64,000 nt of DNA, taken from the NCBI GenBank assembly GCA_030144725.1, contig JASKMD010000011.1, positions 6,840,812 through 6,904,811 of the forward strand. Reading direction: 5' to 3'. The notes beneath the pieces are model-generated. The model worked only from the letters and a program-made list of their open reading frames with translations, was not told where the DNA came from and did not search any database. Source of the stretch: Haematococcus lacustris (lineage: Eukaryota; Chlorophyta; Chlorophyceae; Chlamydomonadales; Haematococcaceae). Of the stretch, positions 1 to 10,100 are shown piece after piece; position 1 is the first letter of the stretch; every line of letters starts with the position of its first letter. The translations under genes and the position numbers were made by a program.

Positions 1-303
1 AACCTAGGCGGATGCACCGAGCACAGAAGTTCACAGTTTACGTACACCTTTTCCCTTTACACGTGGATGACTAAGAATGTGAATGGTTTTGAGTACTTAA
101 GGCTCTGTGAGGGTAGAGACAGGTACCTTGGCTCAGAACTCTATCTGACCCCGGGTCCTGTCTCGCTCTCCCGCCCTCACAGGTAAGCCGTGCTCTGTTG
201 GTCATCTCTGCTATGTTGTAACCTTGGCTCAGAACTCTATCTGACCCCGGGTCCTGTCTCGCTCTCCCGCCCTCACAGGCTCCCTGGTCTCAGCTCCGTT
301 ACA
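1..303 (+). repeat. Gypsy1 5' LTR, truncated by the window edge
   Basis: It matches 16771-17073 with a single substitution. A 59-bp module occurs twice, at 125 and at 221. The first copy runs into GGTAAGC and the second ends in CTCACAGG, which gives a GT...AG intron-like segment at 183-278. The LTR ends in TTACA at 303. Confidence 0.93.
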
Positions 304-304
304 T

Positions 305-320
305 TGGTGCCTTCTCTCTC
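305..320 (+). other. Gypsy1 putative primer-binding site
   Basis: TGGTGCCTTCTCTC begins one base after the LTR. The leading TGG is what a tRNA 3' CCA end would require. The donor tRNA was not identified. Confidence 0.45.
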
Positions 321-422
321 GGGAACCGCTGTGCTCTTCCCTCGTCTCTCCCACTCCACCGCTCCTCTCTCCCGGAAGAGATCGCTCAGAGCGGATCGCT
401 CAGAGCGGAAGAGATCGCTCAG

Positions 423-1143
423 ATGCAACGCGTATTTTCGGAGCAGCAGGCCACAATCCAGCGGCTGGAACAGCAACTCGCGCAACTGTCCCTGCAGCAA
501 ACCACTCCGGCGGCGCCCGCGCCTGCTCCTGCTCCTGCTCCTCCTCCTACTCCCGCTCCTGCCCCTCAGCAGCGTATGCCCCGTGCCAATCCACCCGCCA
601 CTTTCTCTGGAAGCCGTACCACGGACGTGGCGGCTTGGCTATTCGCAGTGGATCTCTTTTTCACAATCTCCGAGCTGACGGACGCCCAACGGATCGTCTA
701 CGTCGCCACCCTCCTCTCCGGCCATGCTCTCCTGTGGTACCGCAATAGCGTCAGCTCTTTCACCTCCTGGACGTGTTTTGTCGCTGCGTTCGAGCGGCAG
801 TTCGCGCCTGTCAACCGGCTGCGCCATGCAAGGGACCGCTTGGCAGCTCTCACCCAAACGAGCTCCGTGCGGCGGTACCTTGGCGAGTTCACAGCGCTCT
901 GCCTGGAGGTCACGGACCTCTCGCCCGCCGAACAGCTCGACCGGTTCATCCTCAAGGGCCTCAGTGCGGCGTGAGCTGGAGCTGCGCGAGCCAACCTCTT
1001 TCTCCGAAGCCTCCACCATCGCGGATCGGGTGGACGCCTATTCCACCTCAGCCTCCCGCTCCTCCTATCGCCCTCCCTCCACTCCCCGCCCTTCCCGCCC
1101 TGAGACTGCCGCGGTGCCCATGGAGCTGGACGCCATGCTCCAC
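423..1143 (+). pseudogene. gag: Gypsy1 Gag, N-terminal part (frameshifted, interrupted)
   Basis: Gag is the capsid-forming polyprotein of the retrotransposon particle. The start at 423 opens with a Gln-rich coiled coil (QQATIQRLEQQLAQL), then an Ala/Pro-rich linker, then a Retrotrans_gag-type domain with the hallmark segments FSGSRTTDVAAWL and F.A.FERQF. The frame meets a stop at 972-974. The natural continuation (RRELELREPTSFSEA, typical of Gypsy Gag) lies in another frame up to 1143, so there is an indel near 960-975. At 1143 the reading is cut by Copia1 and resumes in frame at 12101, where a cysteine motif (CFYC) marks the nucleocapsid part. Confidence is high for family identity and moderate for the exact indel. 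Confidence 0.85.
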
Positions 1144-1404
1144 TGTTAAGATTGCACGGGCAGACGACGACACCAGTTCAGGGTTTTACACAGACCTGCC
1201 AGAACAAGCTTGGCGCACAGCACGCGCCTACCTGTTAAGATTGCACGGGCAGACGACGACACCAGTTCAGGGTGCCGTCCTATGCCTGGCAACTGCTCTA
1301 TATCACGCAGTCACACTCGTACACTCTTCGGCTAGGCCGCTGGCACGCGCCCTACTATCCCGGTGCTCTAAAACAACTGCACCGGGAGGGCAAACTTTCC
1401 AACA
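1144..1404 (-). repeat. Copia1 3' LTR
   Basis: This is the 261-bp left copy. A 40-bp segment starting TGTTAAGATTGCACGG is present twice, 87 bp apart (1144 and 1231). Confidence 0.93.
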
Positions 1405-1414
1405 CTCCCACTCA
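1405..1414 (-). other. Copia1 polypurine tract
   Basis: On the minus strand TGAGTGGGAG directly precedes the 3' LTR. The same ten bases precede the 3' LTR of Copia2 (7048-7057). Confidence 0.6.
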
Positions 1415-1611
1415 GTGACCTAGCCAAGAGTTTGACCAGGTCTGCGTACAACTGCAAAGTTCCAAACAACTGCTTGACAAATCAACGGCTGTTTAACAGG
1501 CATACAAACCTGTGCCTTGTGCAACTGCGAGAAACTACAGACATCCCAGTCCTGAGATAACACACAGGCTGGGTACAGCAGGCTGTTTCAGGCAAGCATG
1601 CCTGTGCCTGC

Positions 1612-4600
1612 TTATGGGCTGAATACACCACACCCTTGCTTCCCAGCGTTAAACTTGACTGCTGCCAGGGGCTTGGTAAAGATGTCTGCCAGCATACTGT
1701 CAGTGTGGCAGTAGCTGAAAGCAACCTCGCCTCTGGTGATGCGCTCTCTGACAAAGTGGTGGTGCACATCAATGTGCTTGGCACGTGCAGTTGCCATGGG
1801 ATTGTGAAGCAGTTGCAGCGCTGCTTGATTGTCACAGCTCATCTGCACACACCTTGCTTCCAGCTGCAAATCTCTCATCAGCTTTCGCAGCCACAAAGCT
1901 TCCTTGGTTGCACTGGAGGCTGCCATGTATTCAGCTTCAGCTGTAGACATAGCCACAGTAGGCTGTAGTCTGCTGGACCAGCTGATTGCTCCACCATTCA
2001 AGGTAAAGAGGTAGCCTGTGGTGCTTCTGGCTGTGTCCTTGTCACCAGCATAGTCTGCATCAGTAAATCCCTGCAGGCCTGTCACTCCACCAAAAAGAAG
2101 TCCTTGCTCAGAGGTCCCCTTGAGGTAACACAGGACAGTGCAGGCAGCAGCCCAGTGCTGCTTAGTGGGAGCAGACATGTGCCTGGCCAGGGCACCCACA
2201 GAGAAAGCTATGTCAGGCCGTGTGCAGCATGACAGGTACAGCAGGCTTCCTACCAAGGCACTATAGTGGTGCACAGATGTGTCCAGTGCTTCTCCTTCCC
2301 TGACTAATTTGGCTGCTGCAGCCATGGGTAGAGTCTTGCTGTGTGCATTCGACATGCTGTGTGTGGTGACCAGCTCATGGATGAGCTTTTGCTGGCTGAT
2401 CAGGATTGTGCCCTCGGCTCTGTCCCTGACAATCTGCATGCCCAGAAAACACCTTGCCTCTCCCAAGTCCTTCAGTTTGAACACTGAGGAGAGCTTCTGC
2501 TTGACATAGGCCAGACCTGTGGTGTCCCCCTGCTGTGTGCACAGGAGGCAATCATCCACGTAGACCAGCAGGTAGACTGTGCCTGATGGTAGGTGCAGAG
2601 TAAACAAAGCAGGATCAGCCTCAGATGACTTGAAGTTCATGGCCAAGAGCTCTTCACAAAGCCTAGCATGCCATGCCCTGGGTGCCTGCCTTAGACCATA
2701 CAGGGCCTTATGCAAACGACAAACAGTGTTACTGCTGCCCTCCCTGAAGCCCTCTGGCTGCTGGACATAGATGACCTCGTGCTCTTCAAGCACTTCATTC
2801 AGAAAGGCTGTCTCAAAGTCCAGCTGGTGCACTTCCATGTTCTCTGCTGCTGCCTTTGCCAGCAGTGCCCTCAGTGTAGTGTGCTTGCTGACAGGAGCAT
2901 ACACGTCTCCTACATCCACACCTGATTGTTGAAAGTACCCCTTAGCCACTAGCCTGGCCTTGTACCGCTCGACATTCCCTGCGGCATCACGCTTCACTTT
3001 TAGTACCCACTTGGTAGGCAGGACACGAGCATTTGCAGGGCGCTCTTCAAGTGACCATGTTTGGTTAGAGTGCAGGGATGCCAACTCAGCATTCATAGCC
3101 TCAATCCACATGTCTGCCTGAGGGCTGGCCAGTGCTTCTGCCACAGTGGGTGTGTCATTGACAGGTGAGTCATTGACAGGTGAGTTAGTCATGGCATACA
3201 GGTCAGACTGCCTGAACCTCTCAGGCTTATGCCTGTCTCTGGGTGGGTTGCGCCGTGGCACGGGTGCAGCAGGTGCTTCAGGTGAGGCAGGCCTGGGTGC
3301 GGAGGGGTGCACTGCTGATGCTGCCTGTCTCGCTGCTGCTGGTGCTGGGATCAGGGGAACACGGAGCGCAGGCTGTGATAAACCTGGCCTGGCTGCTGAT
3401 GGTGCAGCAGCTGATGCTGATGGTCTGACTGCTGCTGGTGCTGCAGCTGATGCTTGTGGTCTTACTGCTTCTGGTGCTGCCGCTGATGCTGGTGGTCTGA
3501 CTGCTGCTGGTGCTGCAGCTGATGCTAATGATCTGACTGCTGCTGGTGTTGCAGCTGATGTTGCTGCTGGCCTTGCTGATGCTGGTGCTGCCGGTGATGC
3601 TGCTGTTCTCTCTGCTTCTGGTGCTGTAGCTGGTGCGACTGGCTGTGCTCCCACTGTCTCCCTGGCTAGAGGCATGGGTCGAAGACTGAACCTGCCTATT
3701 CCAGGCCTGGGTAGTCTGCTGATGAGCTCAAGTTGCTGTTGCTGCCACATGTGGGAGCCTGGCTCGTATCTGGCAGTAAGGCTGATCTGCTCTGGCTCTG
3801 TGCCTTGCTGCTCTGGCTCGCTGAGTGGAGAGTCAGGTCTGCTGCTGTCGTTCTGTGCCTCAATTCTCTGCAAGGGTCTGGACTGTGGTTGCTGTGCACT
3901 ACTGCCTGGCCTTTTGCTGCTGCTGCTGCTGCTCCCACTGTCGTCAGAGCCACTGCTGCTGGTCTGTTGCAGACTGTTGCCCCCCTCAGCAGGGGCTTCT
4001 GGCTCAGAGGAGTACAAAGGGCTGGGTGGGAGGGGTAACAGAAACACAGGCTGTGCTGGCTGTTCATGCTGGCGGGCAGGCTGCAGGACTGACAGCTCGT
4101 CAAACACTATGTCCTTGCTGCAGGTCTCTCTGCCGTCAACCACAACCAGGTAGGCTTTGGAGCCAGGCTGGTAGCCAACGAATATGCCTTCGACTGATTT
4201 GGGCTGTAGCTTGTTGCGCTTCTGGTCAGGCACATGGAGCCATACTCTGCATCCAAACACCCTGAGTCCTGACAGGTCAGGCTTGACACCATAGAAAGCT
4301 TCCCAGGGTGTGAGTGGCTGTCCTGACACAGGTAGAAGGCATCTGATGTAGTTGGCATACTTGACTGCATGAGCCCAAAAACTGAGAGAGATATTAGCAG
4401 CATGGAGTATGCTGCGGGCCTTCTCAAAGATTGTCCTGTTTAGGCGCTCAGCTGCACCGTTCTGCTGCGGGCTGTATGGTGCTGAGTGCTGATGCACTAT
4501 GCCTTTGCTGCTGCAGTACTCTGTCATACGGCTGTTGACATACTCTGTTCCATTGTCTGTACGGATGGCTTTGCAGCGGAAGCCGGACTGAGTCTCCAGC

Positions 4601-6660
4601 TGTTCTATCACAGTTCTGACCACGTCTGGGACTTGCGACTTGCTGCTGATGGGCACACACACAGACAGCTTGGTGTGCTCGTCAAGGAAGGTAGCTACAT
4701 AAAGGCTGCCCTCTCTGGCCCTTGCATGCATGGGGCCACAGACATCCATGTGGATCAGGCCAAGGGGTGCTGTCACTGGAGCTGCATTTGGGGGTGGGTT
4801 TGCAAAGGCGACATTCTTGTGCTGTTTGCCCTTGACACAGCCCACACACACTGCTGGGTCAGTGGCAGCTGCCCGAAACTGTGACGCTGTAACAGGAACA
4901 CCTGACACCATGCCTTCTGACTGCATACGGGATAGAGCAGCATAGGAAGCATGGCACAGGCGCTGGTGCCACACCTTGGGAGAGTTGGATGTGGCGCTGT
5001 TGGCGGAGGGCGCAGCAGTGTTCGTCAGAAGCTCCAGCCGCACCCGGTTGTCTGGCTGTAGGGTTGACTGCTGGATGCCGTACAGCTTCTCAGGCTCAGA
5101 GTCTGTATCTGGGCCATCAGGCATAGGGACAGCAGCCAGGATGTAGGAGTTCCTGATCTTGTGAGCATTGACTCTGAACATGCTGCCGAACTGGTTGCTG
5201 CTGATCTGGCACAGATCCTCACGAAATAGAAAGCTGCTGCCCTCTGCTGTTGCTGCTGCCACTGAGATGAAGTTCTCCTTGCTGTCAGGCACATACAGGG
5301 CATGGCTGAGGAACCAGGAGCCTCGCTTGGTGCTGAGAAACACACTGCCAGCTCCGACTGCCCAGACCCTGTGGCCTGCAGCTGCCAGCTTCACTGGCCT
5401 GTGCTTGTCAGGTGCAAAGGCTGTGTAGTCATAGAAGAACTGCAGGTCCTTCAGGATATGCTGGGATGCACCTGAGTCAATGAAGAAAGGGCTGTACAAA
5501 TCGTTGTTGAAGTTCAGTCTGGGCTGCACCATCTGCATGAGGACATCATCAAGGTCATCATCATCATCATCATCTGCAGTGGCAGTGAACAGGGAGGCAC
5601 CCCTGCTTGGGCTCTGAGCTGCTGCCCTGCCAGGAGTTTGGGTCCTGCCTCTGCTGGGGCTGGATGGCCTGGCTGGGCTGGAGCTTCTGCCTGGGCTGGG
5701 CCTTCTGCCAGGGCTGCTGGGTCTGGCAGGGTTGCTGAACAGGGTCTTCATGCGGTTGCGCTGATCCCTGTCAAAGGTGAAGCACTCAGACATGATGTGA
5801 CCTGGCTTGGCACAGTAGTTGCAGGTCAGGTGAGCATGTGAGCTAGCATCCCTGGTGGACCTGTCAGGAGACTGAGCCCTGGTCTGCTGCTCACGAGGCT
5901 GCTGAGGGGCCCTGCTTCTGCCTCTGCCCCCCTGGCCGCTAGAGCTCCCAGCCCCCCTGTGCTCAGAAGAGGAGGAGTACGACCAGAGTGTGGATGAGGA
6001 GGTGTTGAGCTGCTGCTGCATCTGCTTGCTGAGTAGGTCTGCTTCTTTCTGCAGCAGCACACGCTTGATGCGCTCAACAGTCAGGTCTGCGCTGGTATGA
6101 TCATAGCGCAGTCTCTCGACAGTGCCCTCATACTCAGGCGGCAGGGCTGCCAGAATGGCCAGCACCACTGTGGACTCAGAGGTTTCGCAGCTGCATGCCT
6201 CAAGCTCTGTTAGCAGCTGCTGCAAACGCGCATAGAAGCGCGCTACTGACTCGCCGGGTTCCATGCGCAGGAGGCTGAGTTGCTGCTGCAGCTGCGACTG
6301 TCGCGCGACTGACGATTGGGTGAACTGGGATTCGAGGGTTTCCCAGGCGTCTTGCGCTGTGTCTGCGTTCTTGACAGTGAAGATGTGGAGATTGGAGACG
6401 TGCCGCTGAATAAAGGCTTTGGCTTTCCGATCCAGGGCTGTTTCTGCGCGAGAGCGGGTAAGCTCAGCGTTGTACGCAGCCTGCTCCTGCTGAGTGGCGT
6501 TGGCTGCTGGCGCAGTGGGTAAGGGGGTGACGCCGTCGGTGACGACGGACCAGAGGCCTGCTTCGATCAGCAGGCCCTCAGTCCGGATGCTCCAGATCGG
6601 CCAGTTGTCATCATCGAGAATGGTAGCTTGATTGCCAGAGATAGAGGGATTAGTTGCCAT
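1612..6660 (-). CDS. gag-pol: Copia1 Gag-Pol polyprotein
   Basis: This single 1682-residue frame encodes all retrotransposition functions. Gag fills about residues 1-280. A CCHC zinc knuckle (CNYCAKPGHIMSEC) is near 280-293 and the aspartic protease site DSGAS near 395. The integrase follows, with its HHCC zinc region (HQRLCHASY) and core motifs MDVCGP, RTDNGTEY and YSPQQNGAAERLNR. After a long Ser/Pro/Ala-rich linker comes the Copia-type reverse transcriptase (KARLVAKGY, DFETAFLN, YVDDCLL). RNase H ([16 protein letters not shown]) and the ending [13 protein letters not shown] are as in other Copia elements. The domain order protease-integrase-RT-RNase H defines Copia. ATG at 6660 is chosen because it opens the conserved Gag N-terminus just downstream of the primer site. 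No stops or frameshifts are seen. Confidence 0.95.
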   Translation of the reverse strand: MATNPSISGNQATILDDDNWPIWSIRTEGLLIEAGLWSVVTDGVTPLPTAPAANATQQEQAAYNAELTRSRAETALDRKAKAFIQRHVSNLHIFTVKNADTAQDAWETLESQFTQSSVARQSQLQQQLSLLRMEPGESVARFYARLQQLLTELEACSCETSESTVVLAILAALPPEYEGTVERLRYDHTSADLTVERIKRVLLQKEADLLSKQMQQQLNTSSSTLWSYSSSSEHRGAGSSSGQGGRGRSRAPQQPREQQTRAQSPDRSTRDASSHAHLTCNYCAKPGHIMSECFTFDRDQRNRMKTLFSNPARPSSPGRRPSPGRSSSPARPSSPSRGRTQTPGRAAAQSPSRGASLFTATADDDDDDDLDDVLMQMVQPRLNFNNDLYSPFFIDSGASQHILKDLQFFYDYTAFAPDKHRPVKLAAAGHRVWAVGAGSVFLSTKRGSWFLSHALYVPDSKENFISVAAATAEGSSFLFREDLCQISSNQFGSMFRVNAHKIRNSYILAAVPMPDGPDTDSEPEKLYGIQQSTLQPDNRVRLELLTNTAAPSANSATSNSPKVWHQRLCHASYAALSRMQSEGMVSGVPVTASQFRAAATDPAVCVGCVKGKQHKNVAFANPPPNAAPVTAPLGLIHMDVCGPMHARAREGSLYVATFLDEHTKLSVCVPISSKSQVPDVVRTVIEQLETQSGFRCKAIRTDNGTEYVNSRMTEYCSSKGIVHQHSAPYSPQQNGAAERLNRTIFEKARSILHAANISLSFWAHAVKYANYIRCLLPVSGQPLTPWEAFYGVKPDLSGLRVFGCRVWLHVPDQKRNKLQPKSVEGIFVGYQPGSKAYLVVVDGRETCSKDIVFDELSVLQPARQHEQPAQPVFLLPLPPSPLYSSEPEAPAEGGNSLQQTSSSGSDDSGSSSSSSKRPGSSAQQPQSRPLQRIEAQNDSSRPDSPLSEPEQQGTEPEQISLTARYEPGSHMWQQQQLELISRLPRPGIGRFSLRPMPLARETVGAQPVAPATAPEAERTAASPAAPASARPAATSAATPAAVRSLASAAAPAAVRPPASAAAPEAVRPQASAAAPAAVRPSASAAAPSAARPGLSQPALRVPLIPAPAAARQAASAVHPSAPRPASPEAPAAPVPRRNPPRDRHKPERFRQSDLYAMTNSPVNDSPVNDTPTVAEALASPQADMWIEAMNAELASLHSNQTWSLEERPANARVLPTKWVLKVKRDAAGNVERYKARLVAKGYFQQSGVDVGDVYAPVSKHTTLRALLAKAAAENMEVHQLDFETAFLNEVLEEHEVIYVQQPEGFREGSSNTVCRLHKALYGLRQAPRAWHARLCEELLAMNFKSSEADPALFTLHLPSGTVYLLVYVDDCLLCTQQGDTTGLAYVKQKLSSVFKLKDLGEARCFLGMQIVRDRAEGTILISQQKLIHELVTTHSMSNAHSKTLPMAAAAKLVREGEALDTSVHHYSALVGSLLYLSCCTRPDIAFSVGALARHMSAPTKQHWAAACTVLCYLKGTSEQGLLFGGVTGLQGFTDADYAGDKDTARSTTGYLFTLNGGAISWSSRLQPTVAMSTAEAEYMAASSATKEALWLRKLMRDLQLEARCVQMSCDNQAALQLLHNPMATARAKHIDVHHHFVRERITRGEVAFSYCHTDSMLADIFTKPLAAVKFNAGKQGCGVFSP

Positions 6661-6734
6661 CGCTGGTCGACTCGGCTGTCAACCACACGAACCCTAGCCA
6701 GCAACTTACTGGCGTCTTAACACGCGTCAGCGCG

Positions 6735-6747
6735 TGGGCCCATAACC
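6735..6747 (-). other. Copia1 primer-binding site (initiator tRNA-Met anticodon arm)
   Basis: Directly inside the 5' LTR the minus strand reads GGTTATGGGCCCA. This is complementary to TGGGCCCATAACC, the anticodon arm of eukaryotic initiator tRNA-Met, and not to a tRNA 3' end. Drosophila copia is known to prime with a half-tRNA of this type. Confidence 0.7.
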
Positions 6748-6835
6748 TGTTAAGATTGCACGGGCAGACGACGACACCAGTTCAGGATTTTACACAGACC
6801 TGCCAGAACAAGCTTGGCGCACAGCACGCGCCTAC
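6748..6835 (-). repeat. Copia1 5' LTR, first segment (interrupted by Copia2)
   Basis: These 88 bp match 1144-1231 with one substitution. The rest of this LTR resumes at 11923 after Copia2. Confidence 0.92.
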
Positions 6836-7047
6836 TGTTAGAAACCTGTAAGCGGACAGCGCAGAACGGGACCAGACTAAGGTTACAAACACAGCCACGG
6901 AAACACAACAGTGGCTCACACACCTGTAAGCGGACAGCGCAGAACGGGACCAGACTAAGGTCCCGAGCAAGGCTCACAGGCGAACTAAAAACAACGAAAG
7001 GTCACACTACCGAGGTTGGCCTGACTGGCACACCTCTACTTCTAACA
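6836..7047 (-). repeat. Copia2 3' LTR
   Basis: 212 bp. A 40-bp segment beginning ACCTGTAAGCGG occurs twice, at 6844 and 6922. Confidence 0.93.
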
Positions 7048-7187
7048 CTCCCACTCAGGCAGGACAGCCTCAAACACAGCTAGGTAAACCACAAGGCAAC
7101 TAGCTGCTCAAACACCGTCAAAGCACACAGCGTACCGCACCATGTCCACGACAGGTCGGTCAACAGGCAAACAGGCAGACAGACACC

Positions 7188-10100
7188 CTAGGTGGCTGCA
7201 AACACGCCCATGCCCCGCTGGCAAAAGACAAACTTGGCTGGTGGCAGCGCCTTCGTCATGATGTCGGCTACCATGCCCTCAGTGCTGCAGTAGGCAAAAT
7301 GCACCTCCCCCCGAGCTGCCCGCTCCCGAGCAAAGTGATGATGCACATCGATGTGCTTGCTGCGGTTGCTGGCAATGGGATTCTTCAGCAGCTTGAGAGC
7401 GGCCTGGTTGTCACACCAGATGCTGATGCTGCCATCTGGCAGCTCAAGGTCATGCAGCAGCTTGCGCAACCACAGACCCTCCTTGACAGCTGCGGCGGCG
7501 GCCATGTACTCAGCCTCCGCGGTGGCAGCAGCCACTGTAGGCTGGAGGCGGCTGGACCAGCTGACAGCTGTGCCCCCCAGCGTAAACACATAGCCCGTGG
7601 TGGAGCGGCGGGTGTCTGCGTCACCGGCATAGTCCGCATCACAATAGCCCTGCAGCTCCCGCCCACCCCCGAACAACAACCCGTGCCCCGCTGTGCCTGA
7701 CAAAGCTGAGCACGCAGCGCGCGGCCTGCCAGTGCTGCTCTGTGGGCGCGGCCATGTACCTGGCCAAGGCTCCCACCGCGAACGTGATGTCCGGGCGGGT
7801 GCAGCAGGCCAGGTACAGCAAACTTCCCACCAGCCCGCTGTAGCTGTGCAGACCTGTGTCTAGCTGCGTGCCCTCCCGGGCCAGCTTGACACCTGGGCTC
7901 ATCGGCACAGCCTTGGCATTGGCCTCAGCCATGCCGTAGCTGCTGACCAGCTCCGACACAAAGCGCGGCTGACTGAGCAGCAGAGTGCGCAGTGCGCGGT
8001 CCCGGCTGATCTGCATCCCCAAGAACAGCTGCGTGGGCCCCAGATCCTTGATGGCAAAGGCAGCTGACAGCTGCTGCTTGACAAAGCTGAGGCTGCTGCT
8101 GTCCCCCTTGCTCGTGCAAATCAAGCAATCATCCACATACACGAGAAGCCACACTGTGCCTGCAGGACGCACCAGGGAGAAGAGCCCTGGGTCAGCCTGG
8201 GAGGCTGTGAAACCCATGCCCTCCAGCTCCTGCTTCAGGCGTGTGTGCCAGGCACGAGGTGCCTGGCGCAGCCCGTAAAGGGCGCGCTGCAGCTGACACA
8301 CTGTGTTGCTGCCCCCCTGCTCAAACCCCACTGGCTGCTTCATGTAGATCACCTCCCCTGGCTCTAGGTGCCCGTTCAGGAAGGCTGCTTCAACATCCAC
8401 CTGGTGGACCTCCATATCTTCTGCAGCTGCCTTGGCTAGCAGCGCACGGAGGGTGGCATGCTTGCTGACTGGAGCCCACACCTCCTCTACATCTACACCC
8501 AGCTGCTGATGAAACCCCTTGACTACGAGGCGCGCCTTAAAGCGCTCAATGCTGCCCGTCGCACCCCTCTTGACCTTGAGCACCCACATACACGGCAACA
8601 CCTTGCCGCCCCTGGGACACTCTACCAGGCTCCAGGTCTGGTTTGCATGCAGCCCGGCCAGCTCATCAAGCATGGCCTGGCGCCACTGCTCGGCTCGAGG
8701 GCCAGACAGCGCTTGCTGCACTGTGGGCGTGTCAGACTCTACCCCTGCATCCCCCACTGCGCTGGCCATGAGCCCCGGGGAGTACCTGTGGGGTGGCTGC
8801 CGATCGCGCTGAGACCTGCGAACATCAGGCGGCAACGGCGGCGGCGGCACGGGCAAATCTGCATCCCTGCTCCCACTGACCCCGCTGTCGCTGAGATCCC
8901 CACTCCCACTAGCACCATTGCTGGCACTGCTGCTGCGAGCTGGAGGCTCTTCCCCCCCAGCTGAAGTGCCTGCATTGCTGCTGGCGTCCGAAGCATGGCC
9001 ACTACTGCCACCGGGCGGCACCGGCGGCAGCGGCGGCGGCGGCGGCACAGGGCGCTCAGCCCCACCACCACCGGGTGGCACCGGTGGCGGCGGCAGCGGC
9101 GGCGGCACAGGGCGCTCAGCCCCACCACCACCGGGTGGCACCGGTGGCGGCGGCAGCGGCGGCGGCAGCGGTGCTGCTGGCGCTGGGCTGCCTACCCCTA
9201 GGCCCCCGTCCCGCTCCTTCCCTGAGCTGACTGGCTGTGGCTGTGCGCTGCTGAGCTCTCCTGCAACCACTGCGCGCTCGTCAAACTGCACGTCCTTGCT
9301 CACTAGCACCCTGTCCCCCACCAGCACCCGGTAGGCCTTGGCCCCATTCTCATAGCCCACTAGCTTGCCCATGACAGCTTTGGCACCAAACTTGGTGCGG
9401 CTGGTCTGCGGCACGTGTACCCAGGCTGTGGCGCCAAACACCCGCAGGAAGCTGAGGTCAGGCTTGACACCTGAGAAGGCCTCTAGGGGGGTGAGTTGCT
9501 TGCCTGTGACGGGCAACATGTTGCGCGCAAGGTTGGCCAGTCTAATGGCCTCAGCCCAGTTCCTTATGGCAAGACCTGACATGTGTAGCATGCTGCGAGC
9601 CTTTTCTTGCAGCGAGCGGTTCAAGCGCTCAGCACTGCCATTCTGTTCTGGGCTGTAGGGTGCTGAATGTTGCTGCTTGATGCCCTTGCTGCTGCAGTAG
9701 CTGCGCATGGCGCCGTTGAAGTACTCGCTGCCATTGTCTGACCGGAGCACAAGGACCTGATGCCCAGACTGCTTCTCCAGCAGCGCTACCACATGCTGCA
9801 CAGCAGCTGGCACGTCTGACTTCTGCTTCAGCATCACAACAACTGACAACCCTGTGTAGTCATCCAGGAAGGTTGCAAAGTACCTGCTCCCATCCCTGGC
9901 TGACTGGCTGATGGGCCCGCAGACATCCATGTGCACCAGAGCAAGTGGGCGGGTCACAGCAGGCTCATTGCTGGGCAAGGTGTCAGCCACCTTCCGGTGC
10001 TGTTTGCCAAGAGCACACCCTGCACACACCCCCGGCTCGCTGTCAGCTGCTGTGAACTGCTGAGCTGATACCTCTACCCCCTGCACCATCCCCATGCGCT

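Noticed and set aside
3146..4153. 335-residue plus-strand frame of Ala/Gly/Asp repeats
   Set aside because: Antisense shadow of the repetitive linker of the Copia1 polyprotein.
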